A stretch of 64,000 nt of DNA from NCBI GenBank assembly GCA_913054495.1, contig CAJXIY010000001.1:1-64000 (forward strand), in the 5' to 3' direction. Source of the stretch: an uncultured Gammaproteobacteria bacterium (GTDB lineage: Bacteria; Pseudomonadota; Gammaproteobacteria; Pseudomonadales; Pseudohongiellaceae). The translations under genes and the position numbers were made by a program. The notes under the pieces were generated by a model. The model ran no database searches and had not been told where the DNA came from. It saw nothing but the letters and a program-made list of their open reading frames with translations. Numbering within the stretch: position 1 is the first letter of the stretch; each line of letters starts with the position of its first letter. Positions 46,211-55,887 of the stretch are shown here, piece by piece.

Positions 46211-46486
46211 ATGGGAGTTTCAATCGTGCAAGATAAATCAACACAGGCAGATGCTGGTGGATTAGCACGCAGACTATATTTGCTGGCCGGTATTGTGACC
46301 GTACTCATCGGTTTGATCGGTGCTGGTTCTGGATGGGTCTGGGGTGATCGAAGCTACGAATACCTTATGAGTATTGAATTTACCTACTATCTGCAAAGCT
46401 ATCTTCCGTATTATCCGTTTGTACCGTTTTTCCCGATTTTTATTCTTATGTTGGGAGCGTTTTTGCTGGTTAGATCCAGGCAATGA
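46211..46486 (+). CDS. Small two-helix membrane protein
   Basis: The 91-residue protein has helices at about 22-44 (LYLLAGIVTVLIGLIGAG) and 68-86 (FVPFFPIFILMLGAFLLV). No family is recognised. A GGAG within the first codons followed by GTG 46226 makes that GTG an equally good start. It is 9 nt after the MsrQ-like gene and probably its partner. Confidence 0.6.
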   Translation: MGVSIVQDKSTQADAGGLARRLYLLAGIVTVLIGLIGAGSGWVWGDRSYEYLMSIEFTYYLQSYLPYYPFVPFFPIFILMLGAFLLVRSRQ

Positions 46487-46637
46487 AGATGCTACCGAGA
46501 GTAGCTAATAGAAAACCAACATCCGCGACTCCATACTCTTACGTGGTGCTGCTGTTGTCGGTGCGTCTTTCATAATCGTCGAGTCTATAGCGTCGAATGA
46601 TCGCTGGTAAATCTATTTTTGTGTGGCAAGGTCGAGG

Positions 46638-48062
46638 CTAGTCCCCGATTCCCATCACCGCCTTGATTTCGAGAAAATCTTCGAAGCCATATTCAGCACA
46701 TTCACGACCATTGCCTGATTGTTTATAACCACCGAACGGTGCATCAAAGCTGCCTTCATTACCGTTGAGGAGTACCATGCCGGTACGAAGTTGAGAGGCG
46801 AGTTGCATTGCCCGTGCTTCACCGCCGGACACATATCCACACAAACCGTAGGGTGTGTCATTGGCAATGCGGATGGCTTCGTCATCATCCTGGTAGGGAA
46901 TAATCGCCAGCACAGGGCCGAATATTTCCTGCTGTGCAAGCGTCGAAGAGTTATCTACATTCGCGAATATGGTTGGCTTGACATAGTAACCTTTATCAAA
47001 ATTGTCAGGCCTGCCGGTGCCACCACAGACTAATTCTATGCCTTCATCGATGGCCTGTTGAATCAGATGCTGGATCTTGTCGAACTGCAATTTACTCACA
47101 ACCGGGCCGATATCGGTGCCATCTGCTCTGGGGGCGCCCACCACAACACGTCTGGCGGTAGCGACTGCGATGGCTACAGCTTCGTCATGCTGCGCGGCGG
47201 GGACCAGCATGCGGGCCGGTGCATCACAGGATTGGCCGCTGTTAGAGAAGCAACTCAGTGTACCGCCACTCACGGCGCTCTCCAGGTCTGCGTCATCGAG
47301 AATGATGTTGGCCGAGTTGCCACCCAGTTCCTGAGTAACCCGTTTCACCGTGTCGGCGGCTGCCTTTGCTACCAGGATGCCGGCCCGGGTAGAACCGGTA
47401 AACGAAACCATATCTACTTCTGCATGAGCGGCCATGGCTGCCCCCACAGTCGGGCCATCGCCGTTGATCATATTAAAGACGCCAGCGGGTACGCCGGCTT
47501 CGTCCATGATCTGAGCGAACAGATAGGCGGAGAAAGGTGCTATTTCACTGGGCTTGAGAATCATGGTGCAGCCAGTGGCAATAGCAGGTGCAACCTTGCA
47601 GGTGATCTGATTGATGGGCCAGTTCCAGGGTGTAATAAATGCGCAGACACCGATCGGTTCTTTGTAAATTTGAGTTCCGCCCCTGTCTTCTACAAACTGA
47701 AAATCCTTTAGCGCATTGATCGCCGATCGTAGGTGCCCGGTACCACAGCCAGCCTGTTCTTCGATTGCAAATGGCAGGGGTGCGCCCATCTCATCGCTAA
47801 TGGCCAGAGCGATTTCATCGTAGTGCTTCTCATAACTGGCGAGGATGCTCTCCAACAAATCCAGGCGTTCTCGTTGGGTAAATCCAGAAAACGATTTAAA
47901 GGCAGATCGAGCCGCAGCCGCTGCCTTGTCTACATCGGCCTCGGAGCCTAATGAAATGATCCCGGCAATAGACTCATCGGCAGGATTGATAACATCACAG
48001 TTATTCTCCGTTGCAGGATCAATCCATTCGCCGTTTACATAGAATTGTAAGTACTGTCGCAT
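46638..48062 (-). CDS. NAD(P)-dependent aldehyde dehydrogenase
   Basis: The 474-residue protein has the ALDH landmarks: ITPWNWPINQITCKVAPAIA, LKPSEIAPFSAYLFAQ, the VTQELGGNSANIIL general-base Glu, and the catalytic Cys279 in SGQSCDAPARM. It ends with FGGYKQSGNGRECAEYG. ATG 48062 (MRQYLQFYVNGEW) fits the usual N-terminus; the frame is open further to 48173 but without homology. In this locus it could convert 4-aminobutanal or a related aminoaldehyde to the amino acid; substrate specificity is not readable. Confidence 0.88.
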   Translation of the reverse strand: MRQYLQFYVNGEWIDPATENNCDVINPADESIAGIISLGSEADVDKAAAAARSAFKSFSGFTQRERLDLLESILASYEKHYDEIALAISDEMGAPLPFAIEEQAGCGTGHLRSAINALKDFQFVEDRGGTQIYKEPIGVCAFITPWNWPINQITCKVAPAIATGCTMILKPSEIAPFSAYLFAQIMDEAGVPAGVFNMINGDGPTVGAAMAAHAEVDMVSFTGSTRAGILVAKAAADTVKRVTQELGGNSANIILDDADLESAVSGGTLSCFSNSGQSCDAPARMLVPAAQHDEAVAIAVATARRVVVGAPRADGTDIGPVVSKLQFDKIQHLIQQAIDEGIELVCGGTGRPDNFDKGYYVKPTIFANVDNSSTLAQQEIFGPVLAIIPYQDDDEAIRIANDTPYGLCGYVSGGEARAMQLASQLRTGMVLLNGNEGSFDAPFGGYKQSGNGRECAEYGFEDFLEIKAVMGIGD

Positions 48063-48091
48063 GGTTCGAGTTCCTTCGAGTCCAGATTCTA

Positions 48092-49444
48092 TTAGGGGGT
48101 AGTCAAGGCATCCACAATATGTCTGGGTTTGTTCTTGGAAATAAATACTAAAGCCATAATAAACGTAATACATTCGGCTAGGGGTATGGAAATGAATACG
48201 CCGATATCACCCAACCAAACTGGTAGTGTTAACAGAAAGAGAAGCGGTAAGACCAAGCTTCTCGAGAGTGCAATCGAGGCTGATAGGCCTGGCTTGTGAC
48301 AGGCTGTGAAAAATCCGCTGAGAGTGATATTCATGCCGCTGAATAGAAAGGCGGGCCAAAAATAATAGAGGAAACGTGTCGCGATATCCATGGTTGCACC
48401 TTCACCCGGTTGCAGAAAGAAACCGATCAATATCTGTGGGAGTGTGAGAAGTATGCCGCAGAGCACGATGGCGATAAGTAAATTTGAAACCAGGGCAATC
48501 CGAACAAAGTCAGACATCTTAGCTGCCTGGCGTGCGCCATAGTTCTTGCTGATGAGAGGTTGTAAGGATTCGCCGATGCCGTAAAAAGTCATCAAACCAA
48601 TAAAGAAAAGATAGTTGACGATAGTAAAGGCGGCTACTCCACTTACCCCCAGTCGGGTAATCATTATCCAGTTCAATAGTAATGTGGTCAGGCCAATAGA
48701 CATTTCATTGGCAAATTCAGAAAAGCCATTGGCCAGCGCCTTGGGAATGTCGCTCCAACTTCCAGCCAGGTGAATCAACTTGAGCCGGGAAGCCCGTCGA
48801 AAGAAATGCGGTAACAGGACTAACAGAACGGATCCGTGTGCCATGCCCGTGGCGTAAGCCGCTCCCGCAATTCCCATCTCCAACTCCACGATAAAAAACC
48901 AATCGAGAAGCACATTGATAAACGCGCTGGCGATTAAGGAAAACGAGGCGAGCAAGGGATTGCTGTCTATTCTAACGAAGTAGAACAGGAAGAAGCCCAG
49001 TAGGAAGGCTGGCGAAAACGCAAAAATAATTACCAGGTAGTTGGATACCAGCGGGGCCAATTCCACCGTGGCTCCCAGCGCAACAACCAAGGAGTCGAGA
49101 AACACGATACCGAGCAAGCAGCTAAGCAAGGCGATGAATACAGAGCAGGTGAGGGATTTGGTAAAAATATCTTTGGCAGCGGAATAATCTTCCTCGCCCA
49201 GATATTTGCCGCACATTACCGCGCTGCCAATAGCCAGCATGGTGATAACCGCGAACAGTCCAGACCATACCGGCATCGCTAGATTAACTGCCGCCAACGC
49301 CACAGTGCCGACAAAATTTCCAATGAAGATACCGTCGATCATGAAGGCAGAGGATAGGCACAGCATGCCAACAACGGATGGAATTGCGTAGTGCAAAAAA
49401 ACCGTTATTACGCGCCCACTGACAGGATCGTATTTAGAGCTCAT
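48092..49444 (-). CDS. MATE-family exporter
   Basis: The 450-residue membrane protein has about twelve helices in two MATE halves: SVVGMLCLSSAFMIDGIFIG and AAVNLAMPVWSGLFAVITML at the start, and AAFTIVNYLFFIGLMTFYGI with SKNYGARQAAKMSDFVRIAL in the second half. It exports cationic or aromatic compounds by Na+ or H+ antiport. It is encoded 23 nt after MmsA on the same strand and may relieve toxic amine or aldehyde build-up (inference). Confidence 0.88.
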   Translation of the reverse strand: MSSKYDPVSGRVITVFLHYAIPSVVGMLCLSSAFMIDGIFIGNFVGTVALAAVNLAMPVWSGLFAVITMLAIGSAVMCGKYLGEEDYSAAKDIFTKSLTCSVFIALLSCLLGIVFLDSLVVALGATVELAPLVSNYLVIIFAFSPAFLLGFFLFYFVRIDSNPLLASFSLIASAFINVLLDWFFIVELEMGIAGAAYATGMAHGSVLLVLLPHFFRRASRLKLIHLAGSWSDIPKALANGFSEFANEMSIGLTTLLLNWIMITRLGVSGVAAFTIVNYLFFIGLMTFYGIGESLQPLISKNYGARQAAKMSDFVRIALVSNLLIAIVLCGILLTLPQILIGFFLQPGEGATMDIATRFLYYFWPAFLFSGMNITLSGFFTACHKPGLSASIALSRSLVLPLLFLLTLPVWLGDIGVFISIPLAECITFIMALVFISKNKPRHIVDALTTP

Positions 49445-49466
49445 ATTCTAGGGAACTTAGACAGTG

Positions 49467-50966
49467 TTACTTCATGATTGGCATTGAAAAATCACTGCCT
49501 TTGCGTATACCCGTGGGCCACCTGGATGTCATAGTCTTCATGCGTGTGTAAAACCTTACGCCGTCGGGGCCATGCACATGCAGTGGTCCGAACAGTGATC
49601 GTTTCCATCCACCGAAGCTGTGAAAGGCCATCGGTACCGGGATGGGAACATTTACGCCAACCATTCCTACTTGAATGCTGTGGGTAAATTGCCGGGCGCT
49701 GTCGCCGTCCCGAGTGAAAATTGTGGTGCCATTCCCGTATTCGTGGTCGTTGATTAACTCGCAGCCTGCATCGAAACTGGGAACACGGACTACGCATAAG
49801 ACTGGACCAAATATTTCGTCCTTATAAATACCCATATCTTTGCTGACATTATCGAACAGGCAACCGCCCATGAAATATCCCGCTTCATGGCCTGGAACCT
49901 GGTGATTGCGCCCATCGACAATCAGTGATGCACCTTCTTCGATCCCCAGGGCAACATAGCCGGTAACTTTCTCCAGATGCTGGGCAGTGACCAGTGGCCC
50001 CATTTCGGCTTCCGGCTCGGTGCCCGGTGCGACCTTAAGGTTTTGCACCTTCGGGGTGAGTTTCTCTATGAGTTGATCTGCCACTTCATCGCCGACACAG
50101 ACTGCCACCGATATTGCCATACAGCGTTCGCCAGCAGAGCCATAGGCTGCACCCATCAAGGCATCGACAGCTTGATCCAGGTCGGCATCCGGCATGATCA
50201 GCATGTGATTTTTCGCGCCACCTAAGGCCTGAACCCGTTTCCCGTGCTCACTGGCCTTGGCATAAATGTACTCAGCGACAGGCGTCGAACCGACGAAGCT
50301 TACTGCCTTCACATCGTCGTGGCTCAGCAGGGCATCTACGGCGGTCTTGTCGCCATTGATCACATTAAACACCCCGTCCGGGAGCCCGGCTTGCTTGAAA
50401 AGCTCGGCAATCAACAGCCCAGGAGAGGGATCTCTTTCCGAGGGCTTCAAGACGAAGGTATTTCCGCAGGCGACCGCTACCGGAAACATCCACATGGGCA
50501 CCATGACTGGGAAATTAAAGGGGGTTATGCCCACCACTACACCAAGCGGCTGCATTTCTGACCAGGAATCCACTCCGCCACCAACGTTCCTGGAATGTTC
50601 TCCCTTGAGCAGGTGAGGAATGCCGCAGGCAAACTCGATTACCTCCAGTCCACGGGTTACTTCACCGCCGGCATCGCTTAAGACTTTTCCGTGTTCGGCA
50701 GTAATCAATTCCTGGAATTTTTCACGATTTTGCTCTATCAGGTCTTTGAATTTGAACATGACCCGTGCACGGTTCAAGGGAGTAGTTGACGACCAGGCGG
50801 GGAATGCGGCATTGGCCGCTGCCACTGCTGTATTCACTTCCTCCGGACTGGCCAATGCAACACGCGCTGATTCCTTGCCGGTTGCGGGATTGAATACTGC
50901 AGAGCTATTACCGCTGTTGCCGGGGACTATGCTGCCATTGATATAATGTTCGATTGTAGTTGTCAC
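49467..50966 (-). CDS. mmsA: CoA-acylating methylmalonate/malonate-semialdehyde dehydrogenase
   Basis: The 499-residue protein oxidises malonate semialdehyde to acetyl-CoA (or methylmalonate semialdehyde to propionyl-CoA) with NAD and CoA. It shows the MmsA-specific [20 protein letters not shown] and [17 protein letters not shown]. The catalytic Cys282 lies in [13 protein letters not shown], and [19 protein letters not shown] is near the end. GTG 50966 (AAGG upstream) is chosen because it restores the normal length of about 500; the longer frame adds a non-conserved N-terminus. With the aminotransferase gene 40 nt upstream it forms the standard beta-alanine degradation pair. Confidence 0.92.
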   Translation of the reverse strand: MTTTIEHYINGSIVPGNSGNSSAVFNPATGKESARVALASPEEVNTAVAAANAAFPAWSSTTPLNRARVMFKFKDLIEQNREKFQELITAEHGKVLSDAGGEVTRGLEVIEFACGIPHLLKGEHSRNVGGGVDSWSEMQPLGVVVGITPFNFPVMVPMWMFPVAVACGNTFVLKPSERDPSPGLLIAELFKQAGLPDGVFNVINGDKTAVDALLSHDDVKAVSFVGSTPVAEYIYAKASEHGKRVQALGGAKNHMLIMPDADLDQAVDALMGAAYGSAGERCMAISVAVCVGDEVADQLIEKLTPKVQNLKVAPGTEPEAEMGPLVTAQHLEKVTGYVALGIEEGASLIVDGRNHQVPGHEAGYFMGGCLFDNVSKDMGIYKDEIFGPVLCVVRVPSFDAGCELINDHEYGNGTTIFTRDGDSARQFTHSIQVGMVGVNVPIPVPMAFHSFGGWKRSLFGPLHVHGPDGVRFYTRMKTMTSRWPTGIRKGSDFSMPIMK

Positions 50967-51006
50967 TTCGCTGCCTTGTTTTGGTTTTGGTGAGTAGCCA
51001 GAATTA

Positions 51007-52344
51007 TCAGGCAGTTGCTTTAATGACCCTGCCCAATGTCTCAAAAATCTGATCAATCTGTGCTTTTTCGATTATCAGTGGCGGGCTTAGTGCAATTATA
51101 TCCACCGACGGCCGAATAAGTAGGCCTTCCTCATGGAAACAACGGGTAAAAATATCATAGACACGCGCTCCGGGTTTTCCTTCTCTGCTGGAAAATTCAA
51201 TACCCGCGATTAAGCCATAATTGCGGATATCTATAATATTGGGGAGTCCTTTAAGAGAATGAACGGCGTCTTCCCAATAGCTTTCTATCTCGATGGTGCG
51301 TTCGAATAGATTCTCCTGTTGATAAATATCCAGGCTTGCCAATGCAGCGGCGGCGGCCACTGGATGACCGGAATAGGTATAGCCATGAAAGAGTTCGATG
51401 CCTTGTCCGCTGCCTTGCATGAATGCCGCGTGAATAGAATCCTTTACGAACACTGCTCCCATGGGCACAGTGCCATTGGTCAGGCCTTTGGCGCTAGTAA
51501 TGATGTCCGGCGTAACGCCGAGGCGCTCTGCCGCGAATGCCTTGCCTACTCTACCAAACCCGGTGATGACTTCATCGAAGATCAGCAATATGCCATGGCG
51601 GTCGCAAATTTCCTTGAGTCTTGTCAGGTAGCCTTTAGCCGGAAACACTACTCCGCCCGAACAGGCTATGGGTTCGACAATAACCGCGGCGATCGTGGCA
51701 GGGTCATGCAGCAGGCACAGCCTCTCCAGGTCGTCGGCAAGTTCGACACCATGCTCCGGCAGTCCGCGACTGAAAGCATTGCGTTCCATGTCCAGAGTAT
51801 GGCGTAGATGATCGACCGCCGGCAGCAGGCTGCCAAAGGCCTCGCGATTCCCGGCGATGCCACCCACCGACATGCCGCCAAAATTGGTGCCATGATAGCC
51901 CTTCTCCCTACCTATGAGCATGGTTCTAGCACTGTCTCCACGAGCCCGGTGATAGGCCAGGGCAATTTTCAATGCGGTATCTACAGACTCGGAGCCGGAA
52001 TTGGTGAAGAAAACATGATTCAAGCCTGGGGGAGTGATCTCACAGAGGCGTTCGGCGAGGCGGAATGCGATCGGATGTCCCATCTGGAAAGTCGGAGCGA
52101 AATCCATGCGTTCGAGTTGCTGTTTGACCGCTGCGGTGATGGATTCTCTGCCGTGGCCCGCGTTGCAACACCAGAGGCCCGAGGTGCCATCGAGAACTTC
52201 GCGGCCATCATCCGACCTATAGTACATGCCCTTGGCCATGGTCAGCATTCTTGGTGTCTGCTTGAATTGCCGATTGGCAGTGAAGGGCATCCAGAATTCT
52301 TGTAGATTCTTAACTTCCGGTGATGGTTTGCTTTTGGCGTTCAT
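51007..52344 (-). CDS. Class III aminotransferase, beta-alanine:pyruvate type
   Basis: The 445-residue PLP enzyme has [39 protein letters not shown], the cofactor Asp in [18 protein letters not shown], and the Schiff-base Lys in [29 protein letters not shown] near residue 58 is typical of omega-amino-acid:pyruvate aminotransferases. Followed by MmsA, it would send beta-alanine to malonate semialdehyde and acetyl-CoA. It is divergent from the PuuR-like gene, with a shared operator region of 118 nt. Confidence 0.9.
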   Translation of the reverse strand: MNAKSKPSPEVKNLQEFWMPFTANRQFKQTPRMLTMAKGMYYRSDDGREVLDGTSGLWCCNAGHGRESITAAVKQQLERMDFAPTFQMGHPIAFRLAERLCEITPPGLNHVFFTNSGSESVDTALKIALAYHRARGDSARTMLIGREKGYHGTNFGGMSVGGIAGNREAFGSLLPAVDHLRHTLDMERNAFSRGLPEHGVELADDLERLCLLHDPATIAAVIVEPIACSGGVVFPAKGYLTRLKEICDRHGILLIFDEVITGFGRVGKAFAAERLGVTPDIITSAKGLTNGTVPMGAVFVKDSIHAAFMQGSGQGIELFHGYTYSGHPVAAAAALASLDIYQQENLFERTIEIESYWEDAVHSLKGLPNIIDIRNYGLIAGIEFSSREGKPGARVYDIFTRCFHEEGLLIRPSVDIIALSPPLIIEKAQIDQIFETLGRVIKATA

Positions 52345-52380
52345 AGGGAACCTTGAGAAGTAGGGTGATTATTCGGAAAT

Positions 52381-52439
52381 GTTAAATATATTTGACAAAT
52401 ATGTCCACATTTCCCGGTATATTGTTTAATATATTTAAC
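52381..52439. promoter_or_regulatory. Candidate operator for the PuuR-like regulator
   Basis: GTTAAATATATT (52381-52392) and AATATATTTAAC (52428-52439) are perfect 12-nt inverted arms, 35 nt apart, in the divergent promoter. A TTGACA (52392-52397) and a TATATT (52418-52423) lie between them. The AT-rich half-sites are like those bound by PuuR-type repressors. Confidence 0.6.
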
Positions 52440-52462
52440 TCTTTCAGGCTGGAGTCGTCGCT

Positions 52463-53014
52463 ATGTCGATTGAACTGGGCACCCGATTGAAGACGGTGCG
52501 CAAGCATTTTGAGCTTTCCCAGCGGCAATTAGCCAGGCGCTCAGGGGTAACCAACGCCACTATCTCACTGATCGAACAGAGTAAGGTGAGTCCTTCGGTG
52601 AGTTCATTGAAGAAGGTGCTGGACGGATTGCCCATGTCCCTGGCGGATTTTTTTACCTTCGAATCGGAACCCACGTCGGAACATATCTACTACCGGAAAG
52701 ACCAGCAGCCCGATGTAGGCAGTGGAGACATTCATTTCTATTTGATTGGCGCCAACCGTGAAAATCGTCAGATGTGTGTGTTGCGAGAGGTGTTATTGCC
52801 GGGCACCGACACCGGCGAGGAGATGCTACAGCATGAAGGAGAGGAAGCCGGGGTGATTATCGAGGGGCGAGTCGAACTGACAGTCGGTGCCGAATGTCAG
52901 ATTCTTGTGGAGGGCGAGGGTTACTATTTTGAGAGCCAGACGCCACACAGATTTCGCAATGTGGGTGATGACAAAGCGGTCATCATCAGTGCTAACAGCC
53001 CGGCTAGTTTTTAA
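52463..53014 (+). CDS. puuR: PuuR-like XRE-cupin repressor
   Basis: The 183-residue protein (E. coli PuuR is of similar size) has an N-terminal XRE helix-turn-helix: LGTRLKTVRKHFELSQRQLA, ARRSGVTNATISLIEQ. A C-terminal cupin (about 105-178) contains MLQHEGEEAGVIIEGRVELT and YYFESQTPHRFRNV. PuuR-type proteins repress polyamine-use genes and release DNA on binding putrescine. It lies between the divergent beta-alanine aminotransferase gene and the second aminotransferase gene, so control of both is likely. The symbol is by similarity. Confidence 0.87.
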   Translation: MSIELGTRLKTVRKHFELSQRQLARRSGVTNATISLIEQSKVSPSVSSLKKVLDGLPMSLADFFTFESEPTSEHIYYRKDQQPDVGSGDIHFYLIGANRENRQMCVLREVLLPGTDTGEEMLQHEGEEAGVIIEGRVELTVGAECQILVEGEGYYFESQTPHRFRNVGDDKAVIISANSPASF

Positions 53015-53071
53015 TTAATCGGTAGTTTGCCGCCAGGCGGGACCGCTTGGTGAATAAGGCGAGTACATACT

Positions 53072-54460
53072 ATGAGTAGTGAGCAGAGGTTCGAAATCGA
53101 CGATTTAAGGCGTGCCGACGCCGGCCACCACCTGCACCCTTTTACCGATGCAAAGGAGTTAAATCGGCAGGGCACACGCGTCATCGTCAAGGCCGATGGT
53201 GTCTATATCTGGGATGCCGAGGGCCACAAGTTGCTGGACGCAATGGCCGGGCTCTGGTGTGTCAACATAGGCTATGGAAGAAAGGAACTGGCGCAGGCCG
53301 CCTACCAGCAGATGCAGCAGCTCCCCTATTACAATAGTTTCTTTCAGTGCACCACGCCACCGGCTATCGAACTGGCAGAAGTACTGGCGAAACTGGCGCC
53401 AAGTCATATTAATCATGTGTTTTTTACCGGTTCTGGTTCGGAGAGCAATGACACCATTGTTAGAATGGTGCGGCGTTACTGGGATCTGTTGGGTGAGCCG
53501 CAAAAGACTGTCATCATCAGCCGCAACAATGCCTATCATGGTTCCACTATGGCCGCCGCCAGCCTCGGTGGTATGAAATTCATGCATGCCCAGGGCGGCT
53601 TACCATTGCCGGGATTTGTCCATATCGATCAACCCTATTGGTACGCTGAGGGGGGCGACAGAGATCCCGTTACTTTCGGCCTGGAGGTAGCACAGCAACT
53701 GGAACAGAAAATACTCGAGCTGGGGCTGGATCGGGTGGCGGCGTTTATCGGCGAGCCGATACAGGGCGCCGGCGGTGTGATCATTCCACCCGAGTCGTAC
53801 TGGCCGGAGGTTCAAAGGATATGTGACAAGTATGGTATTTTGCTGATAGTGGATGAAGTCATCTGTGGATTTGGACGCACCGGTAAATGGTTCGGCTCGG
53901 ACTACTATGGCATCAAGCCAGACTTCATGCCGATCGCCAAAGGGCTTTCTTCCGGTTACCTGCCGATAGGCGGCGTCATGGTGGGTGACAGGGTTTCACA
54001 AGTGTTAATCGACAAATGTGGCGAGTTCGCTCACGGCTTCACCTATTCAGGGCATCCGGTAGCAGCGGCGGTGGCCCTGGCAAATTTGAAAATTCTCCGT
54101 GAAGAAGGCATCGTCGATACTGTAGCGGATCAAACTGGACCTTATCTGCAGCAGCGCTGGGCCGAATTAGCGGAGCATCCATTGGTTGGCGAAGCTAGAG
54201 GGGTTGGATTCCTTGGCGCCCTGGAATTGGTTAAGGATAAGGCTAAACGCGAATTCTACCCGAAGCTGGGAAAAGTGGGCGGCCTATGCAGGGACCTGGC
54301 GATCGAAAACGGACTGGTAATGCGAGCGGTCGGTGACACCATGATAATATCTCCACCCCTGATCGCCAGCGAGGCACATATCGATGAGCTGGTAGAGAAG
54401 GTCAGGCTCTGCCTTGATCAGACGCTGCAGGGAATTCCCAAACTGAATTTCGACGAATAA
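53072..54460 (+). CDS. Class III aminotransferase, putrescine/polyamine:pyruvate type
   Basis: The 462-residue PLP enzyme opens with HHLHPFTDAKELNRQGTRVI and LLDAMAGLWCVNIGYGRKEL, typical of SpuC-type polyamine:pyruvate aminotransferases. It has NHVFFTGSGSESNDTIVRMV, LLIVDEVICGFGRTGKWFGS, and the Schiff-base Lys in FMPIAKGLSSGYLPIGGVMV. It would convert putrescine or a related diamine to an aminoaldehyde, which the aldehyde dehydrogenase encoded at 46638 could oxidise. It follows the PuuR-like gene by 57 nt and precedes a beta-hydroxylase-like gene by 31 nt. Putrescine specificity is an inference from residues and context. Confidence 0.9.
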   Translation: MSSEQRFEIDDLRRADAGHHLHPFTDAKELNRQGTRVIVKADGVYIWDAEGHKLLDAMAGLWCVNIGYGRKELAQAAYQQMQQLPYYNSFFQCTTPPAIELAEVLAKLAPSHINHVFFTGSGSESNDTIVRMVRRYWDLLGEPQKTVIISRNNAYHGSTMAAASLGGMKFMHAQGGLPLPGFVHIDQPYWYAEGGDRDPVTFGLEVAQQLEQKILELGLDRVAAFIGEPIQGAGGVIIPPESYWPEVQRICDKYGILLIVDEVICGFGRTGKWFGSDYYGIKPDFMPIAKGLSSGYLPIGGVMVGDRVSQVLIDKCGEFAHGFTYSGHPVAAAVALANLKILREEGIVDTVADQTGPYLQQRWAELAEHPLVGEARGVGFLGALELVKDKAKREFYPKLGKVGGLCRDLAIENGLVMRAVGDTMIISPPLIASEAHIDELVEKVRLCLDQTLQGIPKLNFDE

Positions 54461-54491
54461 GCCTCACAAAATTATCATACGAATTTGACTA

Positions 54492-55052
54492 ATGGATATC
54501 GGTGTTCCCTTAAGAGATCTTGGAGAAATAGACAGCTCCGCCTTGCGTGCATCAATAATAGGCTTCGACGATGCTGTGTGGCTAGAAAATAACTATCGCC
54601 AGCAAGTCTATGATGTACATACACAGACGCACTCACTGGTCATGCTGTTCACCGATGGCAAGGGTTGGCCCGATATTGAGATAACAAAGGAATCTGCCTG
54701 GGATCTATTGGTTGACGAGGCGATGCCGGTTATGCATGGGATATTGAAGGAGTTTTATCCTCCCGGTGGGACCATCGTCCGGGCAATGGCAGCGAAGCTG
54801 CTGGCGGGAGGGATCATCAAAACCCATGTCGACCATCATCCATCGTTTCATGCGGGGCACCGTATTCACATACCCATCACCACCAATTCGAGAGTACGAT
54901 TTATGATCGACGGCCGGCCCTATCGCCTCGAAGTAGGCAAGGCCTATGAATTGAATAATCAAAAGACCCACAGCGTGATGAATAAGGGCAAGGAAGATAG
55001 GATAACTTTTATTTTTGACTATATTCCGCCGGACAAGATTCAAGGCCGGTGA
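54492..55052 (+). CDS. Aspartyl/asparaginyl beta-hydroxylase-like dioxygenase
   Basis: The 186-residue protein matches the Asp/Asn beta-hydroxylase domain (PF05118), a Fe(II)/2-oxoglutarate-dependent double-stranded beta-helix. The H-x-D metal pair appears in GGIIKTHVDHHPSFHAGHRI, the distal arm in KAYELNNQKTHSVMNKGKED (third His), and an Arg follows in DRITFIF. A free-standing enzyme without the membrane and TPR parts suggests a small-molecule or small-protein substrate. It is encoded 31 nt after the polyamine aminotransferase, so hydroxylation of a polyamine-derived compound is a possibility I cannot confirm. Confidence 0.85.
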   Translation: MDIGVPLRDLGEIDSSALRASIIGFDDAVWLENNYRQQVYDVHTQTHSLVMLFTDGKGWPDIEITKESAWDLLVDEAMPVMHGILKEFYPPGGTIVRAMAAKLLAGGIIKTHVDHHPSFHAGHRIHIPITTNSRVRFMIDGRPYRLEVGKAYELNNQKTHSVMNKGKEDRITFIFDYIPPDKIQGR

Positions 55053-55080
55053 CCAAAAAGAGTTAGTGCTTAAATGGAGC

Positions 55081-55887
55081 TTATGACAAGGATCTATTCT
55101 GTCTGAGCATAATCCACCCGGCAACCGCAACACCTATCGACACCGCCAGTATAATCAACGTTGCCAATGCATTGATGTCCGGTGTAACGCCCAACTTTAC
55201 CTTTGAGAATATCACCATGGGCAGGGTATTCGATCCGGCTCCGGAGACGAAACTGGCGATCACCAGATCATCCAGTGATATGGTAAAGGCCAGCAGCCAG
55301 CCGGAAATCATCGCCGGAGAGATTATCGGCAGCGTGATGTCCAGAAACACCTGGAAGGGGCGTCCGCCGAGATCCATGCCAGCTTCTTCTAAGGAGCGAT
55401 CCATACTCAACATGCGCGATTGCACAATCACTGTCACATAGGCCATGGAAAAAGTGATATGGGCGATAGTAATGGTAGTGACGCCGCGGGTGGCGGGCCA
55501 GCCTATTAACTCCTGCAGAGAGACGAACAGCAGTAGCAACGACAGACCGGTAATCACCTCTGGCATTACCAGGGGTGCTGCCACTATGCCGGTGAAGAAC
55601 AGCCTGCCCCTGAATTTGCCCATGCGCGTCAAGGCTAGTCCGGCAAGCGTGCCGAAGATGGTGGCGACTGTGGCGCTGACTACTGCCACCTGCAGGCTCA
55701 GCAGGGCAGCGTCTATAATCTGCTCGTTGGCAAATAAGGCGCTGTACCAGCGGGTGGAAAATCCGCCCCACACCGATATCAATCTGGAATCATTGAACGA
55801 GTAAGCGATAAGCAAGAAAATTGGGATGTACAGGAATGCGAATCCGAAACAGAGCATGGAAAGTAGTGCGGTTGACTGTCTTTTCAT
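55081..55887 (-). CDS. potI: Putrescine/spermidine ABC importer, permease PotI-type
   Basis: The 268-residue inner-membrane protein has six helices and the EAA coupling loop SLEEAGMDLGGRPFQVFLDI (about residues 165-184) followed by ITLPIISPAMISGW. It pairs with the PotH-type permease; its ATG overlaps the PotH stop by one base, so they are translated together. The C-terminal segment VIFSKVKLGVTPDINALATL is typical of PotC/PotI. It is last in the leftward TetR-PotF-G-H-I unit. Uptake of putrescine or another polyamine is the family role. Confidence 0.92.
   Translation of the reverse strand: MKRQSTALLSMLCFGFAFLYIPIFLLIAYSFNDSRLISVWGGFSTRWYSALFANEQIIDAALLSLQVAVVSATVATIFGTLAGLALTRMGKFRGRLFFTGIVAAPLVMPEVITGLSLLLLFVSLQELIGWPATRGVTTITIAHITFSMAYVTVIVQSRMLSMDRSLEEAGMDLGGRPFQVFLDITLPIISPAMISGWLLAFTISLDDLVIASFVSGAGSNTLPMVIFSKVKLGVTPDINALATLIILAVSIGVAVAGWIMLRQNRSLS

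Noticed and set aside
47058-47711. 217-codon open frame antisense to the aldehyde dehydrogenase
   Set aside because: It fully overlaps conserved ALDH sequence and shows no domain of its own.
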